Below, piece after piece: positions 7,299 through 14,387 of a stretch of 61,465 nt of DNA. The DNA comes from a virus, in IMG/VR virus record IMGVR_UViG_3300019889_000016, positions 1 through 61,465 of that record. The stretch is one strand, 5' to 3'. The notes below the pieces were generated by a model. It did not search any database and had not been told where the DNA came from. It was given only the letters and a program-made list of their open reading frames with translations. Position numbers and translations under genes: made by a program. Within the stretch, counting starts at the first letter, position 1, and every line of letters starts with the position of its first letter.

Positions 7299-8000
7299 CT
7301 ACGGATGGTGCCCGTTGCCGTTCGGTGTTGCGGGCTCGGCCATCAGCGTTTCCAGCGCGGCCGGGTCGGTCTCGGCGCGGGCCGCTTGGATGTCGGCCAG
7401 GTGCCGGCGCACCTTCTCGATGATCGGTGTGGCGTCGACCTGGACCGCGCCGCCGTCGGCGCCGGTGATCTCCAGCCGGGACCGGTTGAAATCGCCGGGC
7501 CACCGGTGCTGCAGCAGCCACGCCACCATGTGCCCGTCGGGGCCGACTTCGATCTCGCGGGTGATCGTCTCGACCACGACCGCGCCGGCGGGGGCGTTGA
7601 CCGACTTGGTGGTGGTCTCCTTGCGGGTGATCCCACCGCGGGCCAGCTGACCCGCCACCATCATCAGGCCGGTGCGGGCCTCGGCCTCGGCCAGGTCGAT
7701 CTTCGCGGCGAGCGTCGCACAGTTCCGTTCGTGGCGGGACATGTCGCTGCGGCGGCGCTTCCCGGCGGTGACCTCCCCCAGGCACCGGTTCCCGACCGTG
7801 CGCCACGTGCGCAACGTCTCGACGGCCACCCCTACCCGGGCGGCGGCGTCGTGGAGGAACCCGCCCAGCCGCATGGTCTCCTCGACGACGTCGATGACGT
7901 TGAGCGCCTGCTGGGTGCCATCGGCACGGGGCCGGTAGTTGACGACGGCACGCAGGTTCGTCGGCGGGTGACCGGCACCTGGTCGTCGTCCTCCGGGCAT
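7299..8000 (-). CDS. terS: Terminase small subunit-like DNA-binding protein
   Basis: 233 residues. An N-terminal helical DNA-binding region (ALNVIDVVEETMRLGG, then DAAARVGVAVETLRTWRTVG) has the helix-turn-helix seen in phage small terminase subunits. The characteristic C-terminal block follows: WLLQHRWPGDFNRSRLEITG and GADGGAVQVD, resembling the end of many actinophage TerS proteins. A central basic helix region lies at about 85-120. TerS recognises the packaging site and recruits TerL. The highly structured DNA just upstream (8022-8221) is a candidate packaging site. Confidence 0.75.
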   Translation of the reverse strand: MPGGRRPGAGHPPTNLRAVVNYRPRADGTQQALNVIDVVEETMRLGGFLHDAAARVGVAVETLRTWRTVGNRCLGEVTAGKRRRSDMSRHERNCATLAAKIDLAEAEARTGLMMVAGQLARGGITRKETTTKSVNAPAGAVVVETITREIEVGPDGHMVAWLLQHRWPGDFNRSRLEITGADGGAVQVDATPIIEKVRRHLADIQAARAETDPAALETLMAEPATPNGNGHHP

Positions 8001-8021
8001 GGCCGGAGCGTAGCGCGCAAC

Positions 8022-8057
8022 GGCCCCAGGCCAGCGGGGGAAGCTGGACCTGGGGCC
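8022..8057. terminator. Strong hairpin upstream of terS
   Basis: GGCCCCAGGCCAGC (8022-8035) pairs with GCTGGACCTGGGGCC (8043-8057) with one bulged base and a seven-base loop. No T tract follows on either strand, so it could be a factor-assisted terminator, an mRNA leader structure or part of a packaging site. Confidence 0.55.
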
Positions 8058-8083
8058 GGCGGCAGGGGGTGCAGGCTCCTCCC

Positions 8084-8194
8084 TGCGTGGGATGCACGAC
8101 GGCTGCCGGGCTCACCAGCACCCAATGCCCCAGGCGCCCCGGGGGCGGTGCAGCCCCATCACCCCGGTGGACCCTACGTCGTGCGTCCCACGCA
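8084..8194. repeat. 18-bp inverted repeat around a 75-base loop
   Basis: The arms 8084-8101 (TGCGTGGGATGCACGACG) and 8177-8194 match with one base difference. On the minus-strand RNA the 3' arm runs straight into a GCAGG-GAGGAG-CCTGC hairpin. The same arrangement of terminator-like hairpin, long stem and small purine-loop hairpin recurs at 8735-8840. No tRNA-like or ORF explanation fits. Confidence 0.65.
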
Positions 8195-8197
8195 AGG

Positions 8198-8221
8198 CCC
8201 GGGCCGGCGGTGTGGCCCGGG
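8198..8221. terminator. Hairpin after the lipoprotein gene
   Basis: CCCGGGCC (8198-8205) pairs with GGCCCGGG (8214-8221) across eight bases, about 15 bases beyond the stop of the minus-strand gene 8236-8580. Likely a terminator without a clear U tract, common in high-G+C actinophages. Confidence 0.55.
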
Positions 8222-8235
8222 ACCTGCGTGGCGGT

Positions 8236-8580
8236 CTAGTCCTGTTGCTGCTGCTCCTCCGTCCAGGTGGCGTCCTCCTCCGACACCACGTCGGCACCTT
8301 CGCCGGGCCACGGGATGTGCCGTGCCGGGCAGCCGCCCGCCTTGGCCTCTTCCCACAGCTCGCCGGGGTCGCAGCGCACGTAGTGGATGCGGGGCACCTC
8401 CACCCAGAAGTGGGCGTCGGTGTCGTGGGGCACGGCGTGCTCGACGCGGAGCATGTAGTGCGTCTCGTAGCGGGTCGTGTCGATGCGGTGGTTGCGGACG
8501 ATGCCGGAGCTGACGGCGTTGCAGCCCGACAGCACGGCCACCAGGCCGGCGGCGGCCACGGCAGCGGCGGCACGGCGCAC
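8236..8580 (-). CDS. Small lipoprotein
   Basis: 114 residues from a GTG overlapping the previous TAG. The signal peptide VRRAAAAVAAAGLVAVLSGC ends in lipobox VLSGC (C20). The mature part has no recognised domain; it contains WVEVPRIHYVRCDPGELW and ends in a run of glutamines (EEQQQQD). An exported, membrane-anchored phage lipoprotein suggests a role in superinfection exclusion or envelope modification, which is inference. Confidence 0.7.
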   Translation of the reverse strand: MRRAAAAVAAAGLVAVLSGCNAVSSGIVRNHRIDTTRYETHYMLRVEHAVPHDTDAHFWVEVPRIHYVRCDPGELWEEAKAGGCPARHIPWPGEGADVVSEEDATWTEEQQQQD

Positions 8581-8717
8581 TACTTGTTGTCCTCCAGGTT
8601 CTTGTCGATCCGGGCCAGTGTGGCCTTGATCTCCTCGGCCGACTGGCGCTTCGCGTTCTCCAGGGACTTGACGTCCTTGGCCAGCGCGGCGTCGGCCTTC
8701 GTGGTGTTCTTGCCCAT
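8580..8717 (-). CDS. 45-aa charged helical micro-protein
   Basis: MGKNTTKADAALAKDVKSLE begins one continuous charged helix, probably a coiled coil, ending NLEDNK. A strong ribosome binding site (AAGGGAGG) precedes the ATG but lies where CGGGCCT at 8718-8724 can pair with AGGCCCG at 8811-8817, so translation may be controlled by RNA folding. Its TAG overlaps the GTG of the lipoprotein gene. Confidence 0.65.
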   Translation of the reverse strand: MGKNTTKADAALAKDVKSLENAKRQSAEEIKATLARIDKNLEDNK

Positions 8718-8817
8718 CGGGCCTCCCTTGGGTTGCGGGGTTTCCTCCCCGTGTGGGTGGCACGCACTACCAGGGGCCAAACGGTCCCCCGGATGCGCGC
8801 CACCCACACGAGGCCCG
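8718..8817 (-). promoter_or_regulatory. Structured leader of the 45-aa gene
   Basis: In the minus-strand transcript, an outer stem pairs 8811-8817 with 8718-8724, the latter overlapping the ribosome binding site and the base before the ATG. Inside it, the arms 8799-8810 and 8750-8761 form a perfect 12-bp stem (extended by four more pairs after one mismatch), followed by a CGGGG-AGGAAA-CCCCG hairpin. This could sequester the start signal; no ligand-binding class is recognised. Confidence 0.55.
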
Positions 8818-8840
8818 GACGTCTCGGCGGACGCCCGGGC
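8813..8840. terminator. Hairpin after the DUF932 gene
   Basis: GCCCGGACGTC (8813-8823) pairs with GACGCCCGGGC (8830-8840) with one mismatch and a six-base loop, 15 bases downstream of the stop of 8855-9847. Likely its terminator. Confidence 0.6.
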
Positions 8841-8854
8841 ACCCATGCCGGCGG

Positions 8855-9847
8855 TCATGCGGCGACGGCGGCGACCTCCCGGATCAGGCCCAGCGCCTTG
8901 GCCTTGAGCGCCTCGGGCCGCAGGATGGTGCGACCGACGTAGCTGTCCCGGTTGCGGAAACCCCGCACGTGGTCCAGGTATTCGGTCGACGCCTGCAGCA
9001 GCCCGTAGGCGGTGCCCCGGATGCCGTCGGTGGTCAGCGACCGCTCGTACAGGCCGGCGAACGTGGCCCGGGCCTTGTCGACGTTGGCGGCGACCCGGTC
9101 GGAGCAATGCTCGCCCCGGTCGGCCGGGGACGGCAGGAACAGCTGGGTGAAGTCCTTCACCTGGCTGTCGTTGACCGGGACCTTGGCCAGCTCCTCGAAC
9201 ATGGCCCGGGTGCGGGCGGATTCGGTGCGCAGGTTGGTCAGGGCGTCCTTGGCGGCGGCGATGCGTTCCTGGACGTTGCCGGTGTGGCGGAACACGTGCC
9301 GGGCACCGGAGCGTTCGCCCTGGTCGTCGGCGGCCTGCCAGGTGTTCCAGCACACCACCCGGATGTCGGTCATGGTCAGCGAGCACGACGCGGACCCGTC
9401 GTGAGCGTTGAGCATGGCCATGAACGGGTAGGTCGGGGAGTCGTCGCCGGGGACCTGGTAGGGCTCGTCCAGCCGGACCAGCGCCCACACCATCGCCCCG
9501 TCCTTCACCGAGCCGGCGGTCTCGAACCGGACGTTGGTGTCGGTGTCGAGCACGGCGTCAATGATGGTGCCCATGTCGGCGTGGGTGATGACGCTGTAGG
9601 CGTCGGAGGCGACGTGGAGCAGGTCACCGGTGTCGTCGCGGACGATGGCCTGGCGGCCGGCGACCTGGACGTTGCCGATCCCGGAGTTGGGGCCGGCGAT
9701 GAAGATCGGGGCCGTGGTCGGCTCCCACATCAGGCCGGCGGCGCGACGGGCGTCATCCCAGTTCTCGGGGTAGTCCTCCAGCAGCGTCTCCTGGCCGTGC
9801 CAGGACGGCTCTCGGACTGCGAAACCGGTGTCGAAGTAGGCGGGCAT
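8855..9847 (-). CDS. DUF932 phage/plasmid-like protein
   Basis: 330 residues, the usual length of this family (annotated in many phages and plasmids as DUF932 or TIGR03299). Typical features are the opening AYFDTGFAVREPSWHG, the central MVWALVRLDEPYQ, TDIRVVCWNTWQAA and RHTGNVQERI. The biochemical role is not established. A CGGAGGACCC ribosome binding site precedes the ATG; promoter site 4 (9888-9917) drives it and a hairpin at 8813-8840 ends it, so it is probably a single-gene transcript. Confidence 0.85.
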   Translation of the reverse strand: MPAYFDTGFAVREPSWHGQETLLEDYPENWDDARRAAGLMWEPTTAPIFIAGPNSGIGNVQVAGRQAIVRDDTGDLLHVASDAYSVITHADMGTIIDAVLDTDTNVRFETAGSVKDGAMVWALVRLDEPYQVPGDDSPTYPFMAMLNAHDGSASCSLTMTDIRVVCWNTWQAADDQGERSGARHVFRHTGNVQERIAAAKDALTNLRTESARTRAMFEELAKVPVNDSQVKDFTQLFLPSPADRGEHCSDRVAANVDKARATFAGLYERSLTTDGIRGTAYGLLQASTEYLDHVRGFRNRDSYVGRTILRPEALKAKALGLIREVAAVAA

Positions 9848-9887
9848 TTGGGTCCTCCGTGTGTCGGGGGTTGTTGGTGATGTGGAG

Positions 9888-9928
9888 ACCGTACCGCGGT
9901 CACGCCCCGGTGCGCAAGCGCGGTAACG
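9888..9928 (-). promoter_or_regulatory. Promoter/operator repeat, site 4
   Basis: Minus strand: upstream CGTTACCGCGC, -35 TTGCGC (9912-9917), 18-bp spacer, -10 TACGGT (9888-9893). It lies between a terminator (9950-9982) and the DUF932 start, so it clearly begins a new transcript. Confidence 0.8.
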
Positions 9929-9949
9929 GGATTCGTGGTGGGGCGCGCA

Positions 9950-9982
9950 ACGACCCCCGGGGGTCAGGGTCCCGGGGGTCGT
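9950..9982. terminator. Terminator after the Zn-ribbon gene
   Basis: ACGACCCCCGGG (9950-9961) and CCCGGGGGTCGT (9971-9982) form a perfect 12-bp stem with a nine-base loop, 16 bases downstream of the stop of 9998-10666 and just before promoter site 4. Confidence 0.75.
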
Positions 9983-9997
9983 GCAGGGTGGGGGAGG

Positions 9998-10666
9998 TTA
10001 GACGGTGGCCGAGATGGTCACGTCGTTGGCCAGCGTGTGCGACCAGGCCGTGTTCTCCGGGTCGGAGATCCCCGCGGCGGCCAGCAGCGCCACCAACGCC
10101 GTCGTGTTGACCCGGCCGCCGTCGTCGCCCAGGCCCTTCGTGGCCTGCCATGCGACCGACGACAGCTTGTTCTGCGAGTCGGGCATCGCCCGGTCGCCGA
10201 CGTGGAAGCGGAGCCCGGCGGCCTTGGTGCGCTTCGGGGTGGTGGCCTTCCGGGTGGCGGCCTTCCGGCCGGTGCGGGGCTTGCCCGCGGCATGTGCGCC
10301 GTTCATGGCGTCCAGGTTGGCGGTCGACGGGCGGTCGCCCACTTGGCCGGCCTCGTTCCAGGCCTTGAGCGCCTTCCACTCGTCGCGGGCGACCATCAGG
10401 TCGTAGCCCTCGGGGGCGAACGGCTCCGGGGTCTCGGCGGGGGCTTCGACGACGGGGGTCTCGACGTTGGTGGTCTCGATGGCCTTGATCCGGCGGGAGG
10501 GCTGGCCGCCCGTCTTCCGGGCGGGGCACTTCGGGCAGTCCAGCGTCGCGCCGGGGGCGCAGCGCTCCGGGGACATCGGGAAGTCGTCGCCCTTCGCCCG
10601 GGCCAGCGTGTGGTTGCAGGACAGGCGGACGACGGTGGTGATGGCGTGGGTGGTCGTGGTGGGCAT
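9998..10666 (-). CDS. Zn-ribbon protein with basic linker
   Basis: 222 residues. The N-terminus has cysteine/histidine pairs fitting a zinc ribbon (LSCNHTL, RCAPG, LDCPKCP, residues about 15-48). A lysine/arginine/alanine-rich linker (GRKAATRKATTPKRTKA) resembles histone-like or DNA-compacting tails. The C-terminal 70 residues (RFHVGDRAMPDSQNKL and following helices) form a small domain I do not recognise. DNA binding is plausible. AGGGAGATC precedes the ATG. Confidence 0.7.
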   Translation of the reverse strand: MPTTTTHAITTVVRLSCNHTLARAKGDDFPMSPERCAPGATLDCPKCPARKTGGQPSRRIKAIETTNVETPVVEAPAETPEPFAPEGYDLMVARDEWKALKAWNEAGQVGDRPSTANLDAMNGAHAAGKPRTGRKAATRKATTPKRTKAAGLRFHVGDRAMPDSQNKLSSVAWQATKGLGDDGGRVNTTALVALLAAAGISDPENTAWSHTLANDVTISATV

Positions 10667-10708
10667 CGGGTGATCTCCCTGTGTGTCGGGGTGAGTGGTG
10701 ATAGGGAG

Positions 10709-10748
10709 ACGTTACCGCGGTACTCGGTGGAGTGCAAGCGCGGTAACG
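10709..10748 (-). promoter_or_regulatory. Promoter/operator repeat, site 5
   Basis: The cleanest copy. On the minus strand CCGTTACCGCGC, then -35 TTGCAC (10732-10737), 17-bp spacer, -10 TAACGT (10709-10714), with GTACCGCGGTAACG over the -10. It starts the transcript of the Zn-ribbon gene at 10666. Confidence 0.85.
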
Positions 10749-10758
10749 GGGCGATGCT

Positions 10759-11436
10759 CTACGAGCGGCCACCGGGAGTCGAACCCGGACCGTCACCACG
10801 GGATGGTGCCGGCTCACCTTCGAGCCCTTGGCCGCGGGGGAACGGTACCGCCATGCCAGCCACCACCCGGCGCATGCCCCGATCCAGCGGCATGACGTAG
10901 CGGTGCTTCGGGGGCATCGGGACCCGCTCGGCGTGCGGGTCGACGTGCTCGCGGAGCCACGGGATCGACTGGCCGCCGATGCCGTACGTGGAGTGCAACG
11001 TCTTGGGGTGGACCATGCGGCCGTTGACCCGGTACCACTGGTGGTCGACGGCGCCGGTGTAGGTCCAGTTCCCGGCCTGGTAGATCGTGCCCAGGTGCCC
11101 CTGGCCTTCGTCGGCGAACGACACGATCAGCCGGAGCCCGGGGTTGGTGCGGCGCAGCCAGGCGATGGCCCGGGCGACGACCTGGGTCGTGGGCGACTGA
11201 TGGGTGGTCAACGCCACCCGGACCAGCTCGCACACCTGCGTGGCCGAGCAGCCGAACGCCCGCCCCAGCGCTGGGGCGGCGCCGCGCCCGAACATCACCA
11301 CCCCGATGAACTCGCCGTCTTCCCACGCGCCGGCGCGGACCAGCTTCCCGGACGGCATGCGGCGGGAGTAGTGCCACCTGGTGACGGCGTAGACCGCGGC
11401 GCGGTGCTCGGCCGGTGCCACCACCAGGTCGACCAT
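10759..11436 (-). CDS. mom: Mu Mom-like DNA modification protein
   Basis: 225 residues. Strong resemblance to the phage Mu Mom family, a GNAT-like enzyme that converts adenine in phage DNA to a carbamoylmethyl derivative and protects it from restriction: WHYSRRMPSGKL (21-32), FIGVVMFGRG (43-52), CELVRVAL (69-76), LRLIVSFADEGQGHLGTIYQ (101-120), AGNWTYTG, and near the end KHRYVMPLDRGMR. The last 20 or so codons overlap the tRNA-Gly gene, so the natural end may have been nearer AVPFPRG. ATG overlaps the previous TGA. Family assignment is confident; activity here is untested. Confidence 0.85.
   Translation of the reverse strand: MVDLVVAPAEHRAAVYAVTRWHYSRRMPSGKLVRAGAWEDGEFIGVVMFGRGAAPALGRAFGCSATQVCELVRVALTTHQSPTTQVVARAIAWLRRTNPGLRLIVSFADEGQGHLGTIYQAGNWTYTGAVDHQWYRVNGRMVHPKTLHSTYGIGGQSIPWLREHVDPHAERVPMPPKHRYVMPLDRGMRRVVAGMAVPFPRGQGLEGEPAPSRGDGPGSTPGGRS
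10764..10835 (-). tRNA. tRNA-Gly (anticodon CCC)
   Basis: 72 bases folding as a complete cloverleaf: acceptor GCGGCCA/TGGCCGC (7 bp), D stem GGCT/AGCC, anticodon stem GCACC/GGTGA (last pair mismatched) around loop ATCCCGT giving anticodon CCC, T stem CCGGG/CCCGG around TTCGACT, discriminator T as in many bacterial tRNA-Gly. No encoded CCA. It lies wholly inside the 3' end of the mom-like reading frame on the same strand. It would read GGG codons. Confidence 0.9.
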
Positions 11437-11933
11437 CAGGGGGTGCCGGGGCCGAGCGCGGGCAGCATCGACGGCATCTCGCTGGTGGCGTACGCCCGCT
11501 CGATCTGCGGTGCCATGAAGTCGCTCACCGTGGACCCGTCGGGCAGCACGATGTTGGCCATGAACTCCTGCTCGAACGTGGCCAGGCCGATGTCGACGGC
11601 CTCCAGCTTGGCGGTGATGTTCAGCAGCAGGGCACGCCAGCGTTGGCGAGTGGCCTGTTCCCAGGCGGCCTCGGCGGCCGTCGCCGTCCTGGCGCGGCCG
11701 GTGTCGGTGACCGTGAACTCGTGGTCGTCGCGGTCGGGCATCGGGAGCACGAACCGGACGTAGCGCTCGTGGGCGCGAAACTGGATCACGGCGGTGCCGG
11801 CGGGGCCGACCATGCCCGCGCCGCCCCACCCGTACAGGTACTGGTCGGCGCCGTAGCGGGTGACGACCTTCTCGATCTGTTCGCGGGATCGGTTGGCGGG
11901 GACGTCGGTCCCGGCGGCGTAGCGGCGGGTCAC
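11436..11933 (-). CDS. Hypothetical protein between ParB-like and Mom-like genes
   Basis: 165 residues from a GTG (VTRRYAAGTDVPAN) overlapping the previous TGA. Conserved-looking parts are YLYGWGGAGMVGPAGTAVIQF near the N-terminus, an AHERYVRFVLPMP strand pair, and a helical C-terminus RQRWRALLLNITAKLEAV followed by FEQEFMANIVLPDG. I believe this is a widespread phage family of unknown function. Its place directly before mom suggests a link with DNA modification, unproven. Confidence 0.7.
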   Translation of the reverse strand: MTRRYAAGTDVPANRSREQIEKVVTRYGADQYLYGWGGAGMVGPAGTAVIQFRAHERYVRFVLPMPDRDDHEFTVTDTGRARTATAAEAAWEQATRQRWRALLLNITAKLEAVDIGLATFEQEFMANIVLPDGSTVSDFMAPQIERAYATSEMPSMLPALGPGTP

Positions 11934-12523
11934 TGCTCGACGCGTTGGGCCGCGGCAGGGTCAACGGCGGCCCCGCAGTTGTTGCACACCAGGTGGAACT
12001 TGCGGTCGAGGTGCGGCTGGTCGGCGCCGTCGGTCGGCGAGAAGTCCGGAGGCGCCAGCTCGGCGAGCAGGGCGTCGTAGGCCTCGGTCGTGAACCCGGG
12101 AGGCAGACCGGCGGGGGCCTGGGCCATCTCGGTCAGCTGCGCGGCCAGGTCGGGGAGCTTCCACCCGCCTGATTCGGTCAGCCGGTTGGTGGACACCATG
12201 TACGCCTGGGCCTCCTGGTCGTCGGTCGACGACCAGCCGCGCTGGACCGGTACCAGCCACACGCCGTCGCCGGTGAGGATGACCCCCTCGGGCGGGTGGG
12301 CGACGTCGCCGTGGTCGTGCCAGGCGGCGAGCTGGTCGACACGGCCGTGGCCGGCGACCAGTCGGCCGGTGCGTTCGTCGATCTCGGGTTGGGTCGTGAA
12401 CCCGAACCGGCGGATGGACTCGGCGATGCCGGCCTCGTCGTGGTCCTTGACGTTGGCCAGGTCGCGCCGGTCGAGCAGGTCGTCCAGCTCCATGTACTCG
12501 GTGCGGCGGGGCAGGTCAGTCAC
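11930..12523 (-). CDS. ParB-like domain protein
   Basis: 197 residues from a GTG preceded by GGAGGAACGC and overlapping the previous stop. The N-terminal half has the ParB/sulfiredoxin-like pattern: MELDDLLDRRDLANVKDH, IAESIRRFGFTTQPEID, and LVAGHGRVDQLAAW (the GHGR box). In phages such domains often accompany DNA modification enzymes or act as nucleases/NTPases. The C-terminus carries a CNNCGAAVDP knuckle that may bind zinc. Precise role unknown; operonic with the Mom-like gene. Confidence 0.8.
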   Translation of the reverse strand: MTDLPRRTEYMELDDLLDRRDLANVKDHDEAGIAESIRRFGFTTQPEIDERTGRLVAGHGRVDQLAAWHDHGDVAHPPEGVILTGDGVWLVPVQRGWSSTDDQEAQAYMVSTNRLTESGGWKLPDLAAQLTEMAQAPAGLPPGFTTEAYDALLAELAPPDFSPTDGADQPHLDRKFHLVCNNCGAAVDPAAAQRVEQ

Positions 12524-12744
12524 GCGTTCCTCCACATGGTGTCGATCATGGCATCGAGCCGTTCATCGTCGGCCTGCTCGGTCCACGCGGCCACGAAGCC
12601 GTTGATGCTGGCGGAGGCCCGGCGGGCCACGGCGGGCATGTCGGCCGCTCGGGCCAGGCGCTGCCGGGTCAGCAGGCGCCCGGCGTCGCGCCGGGCCAGC
12701 AGCCGGCGGCGCCGGACGGCGGCCAAGGTGCGGGCGTCATCCAT
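12520..12744 (-). CDS. Hypothetical 74-aa basic helical protein
   Basis: MDDARTLAAVRRRRLLARRD starts an arginine-rich helix; the rest is also helical (SINGFVAAWTEQADDER). Its ATG overlaps the end of the helicase gene and its TGA overlaps the GTG of the ParB-like gene. Might bind nucleic acid; no family recognised. Confidence 0.6.
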   Translation of the reverse strand: MDDARTLAAVRRRRLLARRDAGRLLTRQRLARAADMPAVARRASASINGFVAAWTEQADDERLDAMIDTMWRNA

Positions 12745-14368
12745 GGTCGTGGCCTTCCCGCAGCTGGTCGAGTTCGCCCGCCATGTCCGGCGGGTCGGCG
12801 GCGGTGCGGTCGGCGACGCCGTCCATGAGCGCCACCACGGCGCCGCGGTCGGGCCGGTCGACGCCACCGAGGATGCGGCGCATCGGTTCGCAGGCGGTGA
12901 CGTTCAGCGACTCCCGGGCACGGGTGCACGCCACATACAGCAGGCGCAGCTCGCCGGGCGCGATCTCACCGGACTCCGGGAGATCGAAGTCCGGGCCGAG
13001 GCGGACGGTGGGCCACTCGCGGCCCTTGGCGCGGTGCGCGGTCGAGATGATGACGTCGGCGCCGTCCTCGCCCACGAGCCCGGTGAGGGCGTCGATGACG
13101 ATCTGGGAGCCGTAGTCGTCGAGCAGCTTGACCATGGTGCGCAGGTCGCTGCCACCGGGGTCCTGGTCGACGTAGTCCTGGACCTCGCGCCACGTCTCGA
13201 AGCACGCCAGGTCGGCGTGGGACACCCGTTCGCCGGCCTGCAGTCGGATGGCGGCCTCGGCGAACCGGACGATGTCTTCGCTGCCACCGACCAGGTGTGG
13301 GGCCATGCCGCGTTCCTGGTAGCCGAGCAGCGCCTGGACGGCGGCGCCGTTGGTGCGGCACAGCAACGCCCGCGGGGTCGGAGCACCAATGGCGGTGAAT
13401 GCGTAGACGTCGCCGGGGTAGCCGGGGCGGCCGGTCAACCGCAGCGGCGCGTGGAGGCGGGCTAGCACCTGGTTGGCGACGTGGGCGATGGCCGGCCCGA
13501 ACCGCCACGACTGGGTCAGGAACGTGCGTGGCACGGTGTCGTCGACGGTGTCCATGGCGTTGACCGCGCCGCGCCACTCGTAGATCTGCTGTTGGGTGTC
13601 GCCCACGTAGATGACCTGCTTGCCCAGCTGGTCGGTCAGCCACGCCAGCATCACGGGGGAGGCGTCCTGGGCCTCGTCGAACAGGATGTACTCGCCGGGG
13701 ATCTCGAACCCGGCGAGCTGGGCCATCTTGAGGTAGACGTCGTGGGTGAACCGCAGCCCGCCGGTGGGTGACGTCAGGTCGTCCCATGCCCGCAGCAGGG
13801 CGGGCATCAGCTCCCGGGCCAGCTGGCGGTTGTTGACGTAGGTGCGTTCCCCGTGGTCGTTGCGGGGGTCGATGCCGTCGACGTAGGGGAAGTGCCGGGT
13901 CGCGGGAACGACGTCGGCGCTGTTGCAGAACACGCTGATGGCGCGCATGATGTGCGACGCCTGCCACGCCGGCTGCAGCACCTTCCGGCGGGGCATCCCC
14001 ATCGGGGTCGGGATGTCGACGGCGACGTAGCCGAGCCGGAGCGCTTTCGCTGCCTGCCACGGGGCGATGCGGTTGTGGCGGGTGCGGTCGAGTAGGGCGC
14101 GGCCGTCGGGGTGCTGGTTCTGTAGGGCTCGCCACGCCACCGAGTGCACGGTGCGGGCCTCCACGGACATGGGCATGGCCGCGCCGGCGTCGTTGGCGAT
14201 GGCCTTGTTGAACGCCAGGTAGGTGCCGTTCCGGGCGGTGGTGCCGGCCATCATGGCCAGCGTCGTCGTCTTCCCGGTACCGGCGCCGGCCTCGATGACG
14301 AGGGGGTCGCCGGTAGCGAACAGGTCGACGGCGGCCTGCTGTTCGTCGGTCGGGGTGCGGGTGGTCAT
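12737..14368 (-). CDS. UvrD/Rep-like superfamily 1 DNA helicase
   Basis: 543 residues. SF1A motifs in order: Q motif-like TPTDEQQAAV, Walker A EAGAGTGKTTT (26-36), motif Ia TYLAFNKAIANDA, Walker B YILFDEAQDA, motif III GDTQQQIYEWRGA, motif IV FLTQSWRFG, motif V ISTAHRAKGREW and motif VI LLYVACTRARESL. This ATP-driven 3'-5' helicase type unwinds DNA in replication or repair; the layout is like short F-box-type (FBH1-like) phage helicases without a fused nuclease. A nuclease gene lies nearby at 15120-15533. Confidence 0.92.
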   Translation of the reverse strand: MTTRTPTDEQQAAVDLFATGDPLVIEAGAGTGKTTTLAMMAGTTARNGTYLAFNKAIANDAGAAMPMSVEARTVHSVAWRALQNQHPDGRALLDRTRHNRIAPWQAAKALRLGYVAVDIPTPMGMPRRKVLQPAWQASHIMRAISVFCNSADVVPATRHFPYVDGIDPRNDHGERTYVNNRQLARELMPALLRAWDDLTSPTGGLRFTHDVYLKMAQLAGFEIPGEYILFDEAQDASPVMLAWLTDQLGKQVIYVGDTQQQIYEWRGAVNAMDTVDDTVPRTFLTQSWRFGPAIAHVANQVLARLHAPLRLTGRPGYPGDVYAFTAIGAPTPRALLCRTNGAAVQALLGYQERGMAPHLVGGSEDIVRFAEAAIRLQAGERVSHADLACFETWREVQDYVDQDPGGSDLRTMVKLLDDYGSQIVIDALTGLVGEDGADVIISTAHRAKGREWPTVRLGPDFDLPESGEIAPGELRLLYVACTRARESLNVTACEPMRRILGGVDRPDRGAVVALMDGVADRTAADPPDMAGELDQLREGHDHG

Positions 14369-14387
14369 GTGGGGGTGTCTCCGTGGG

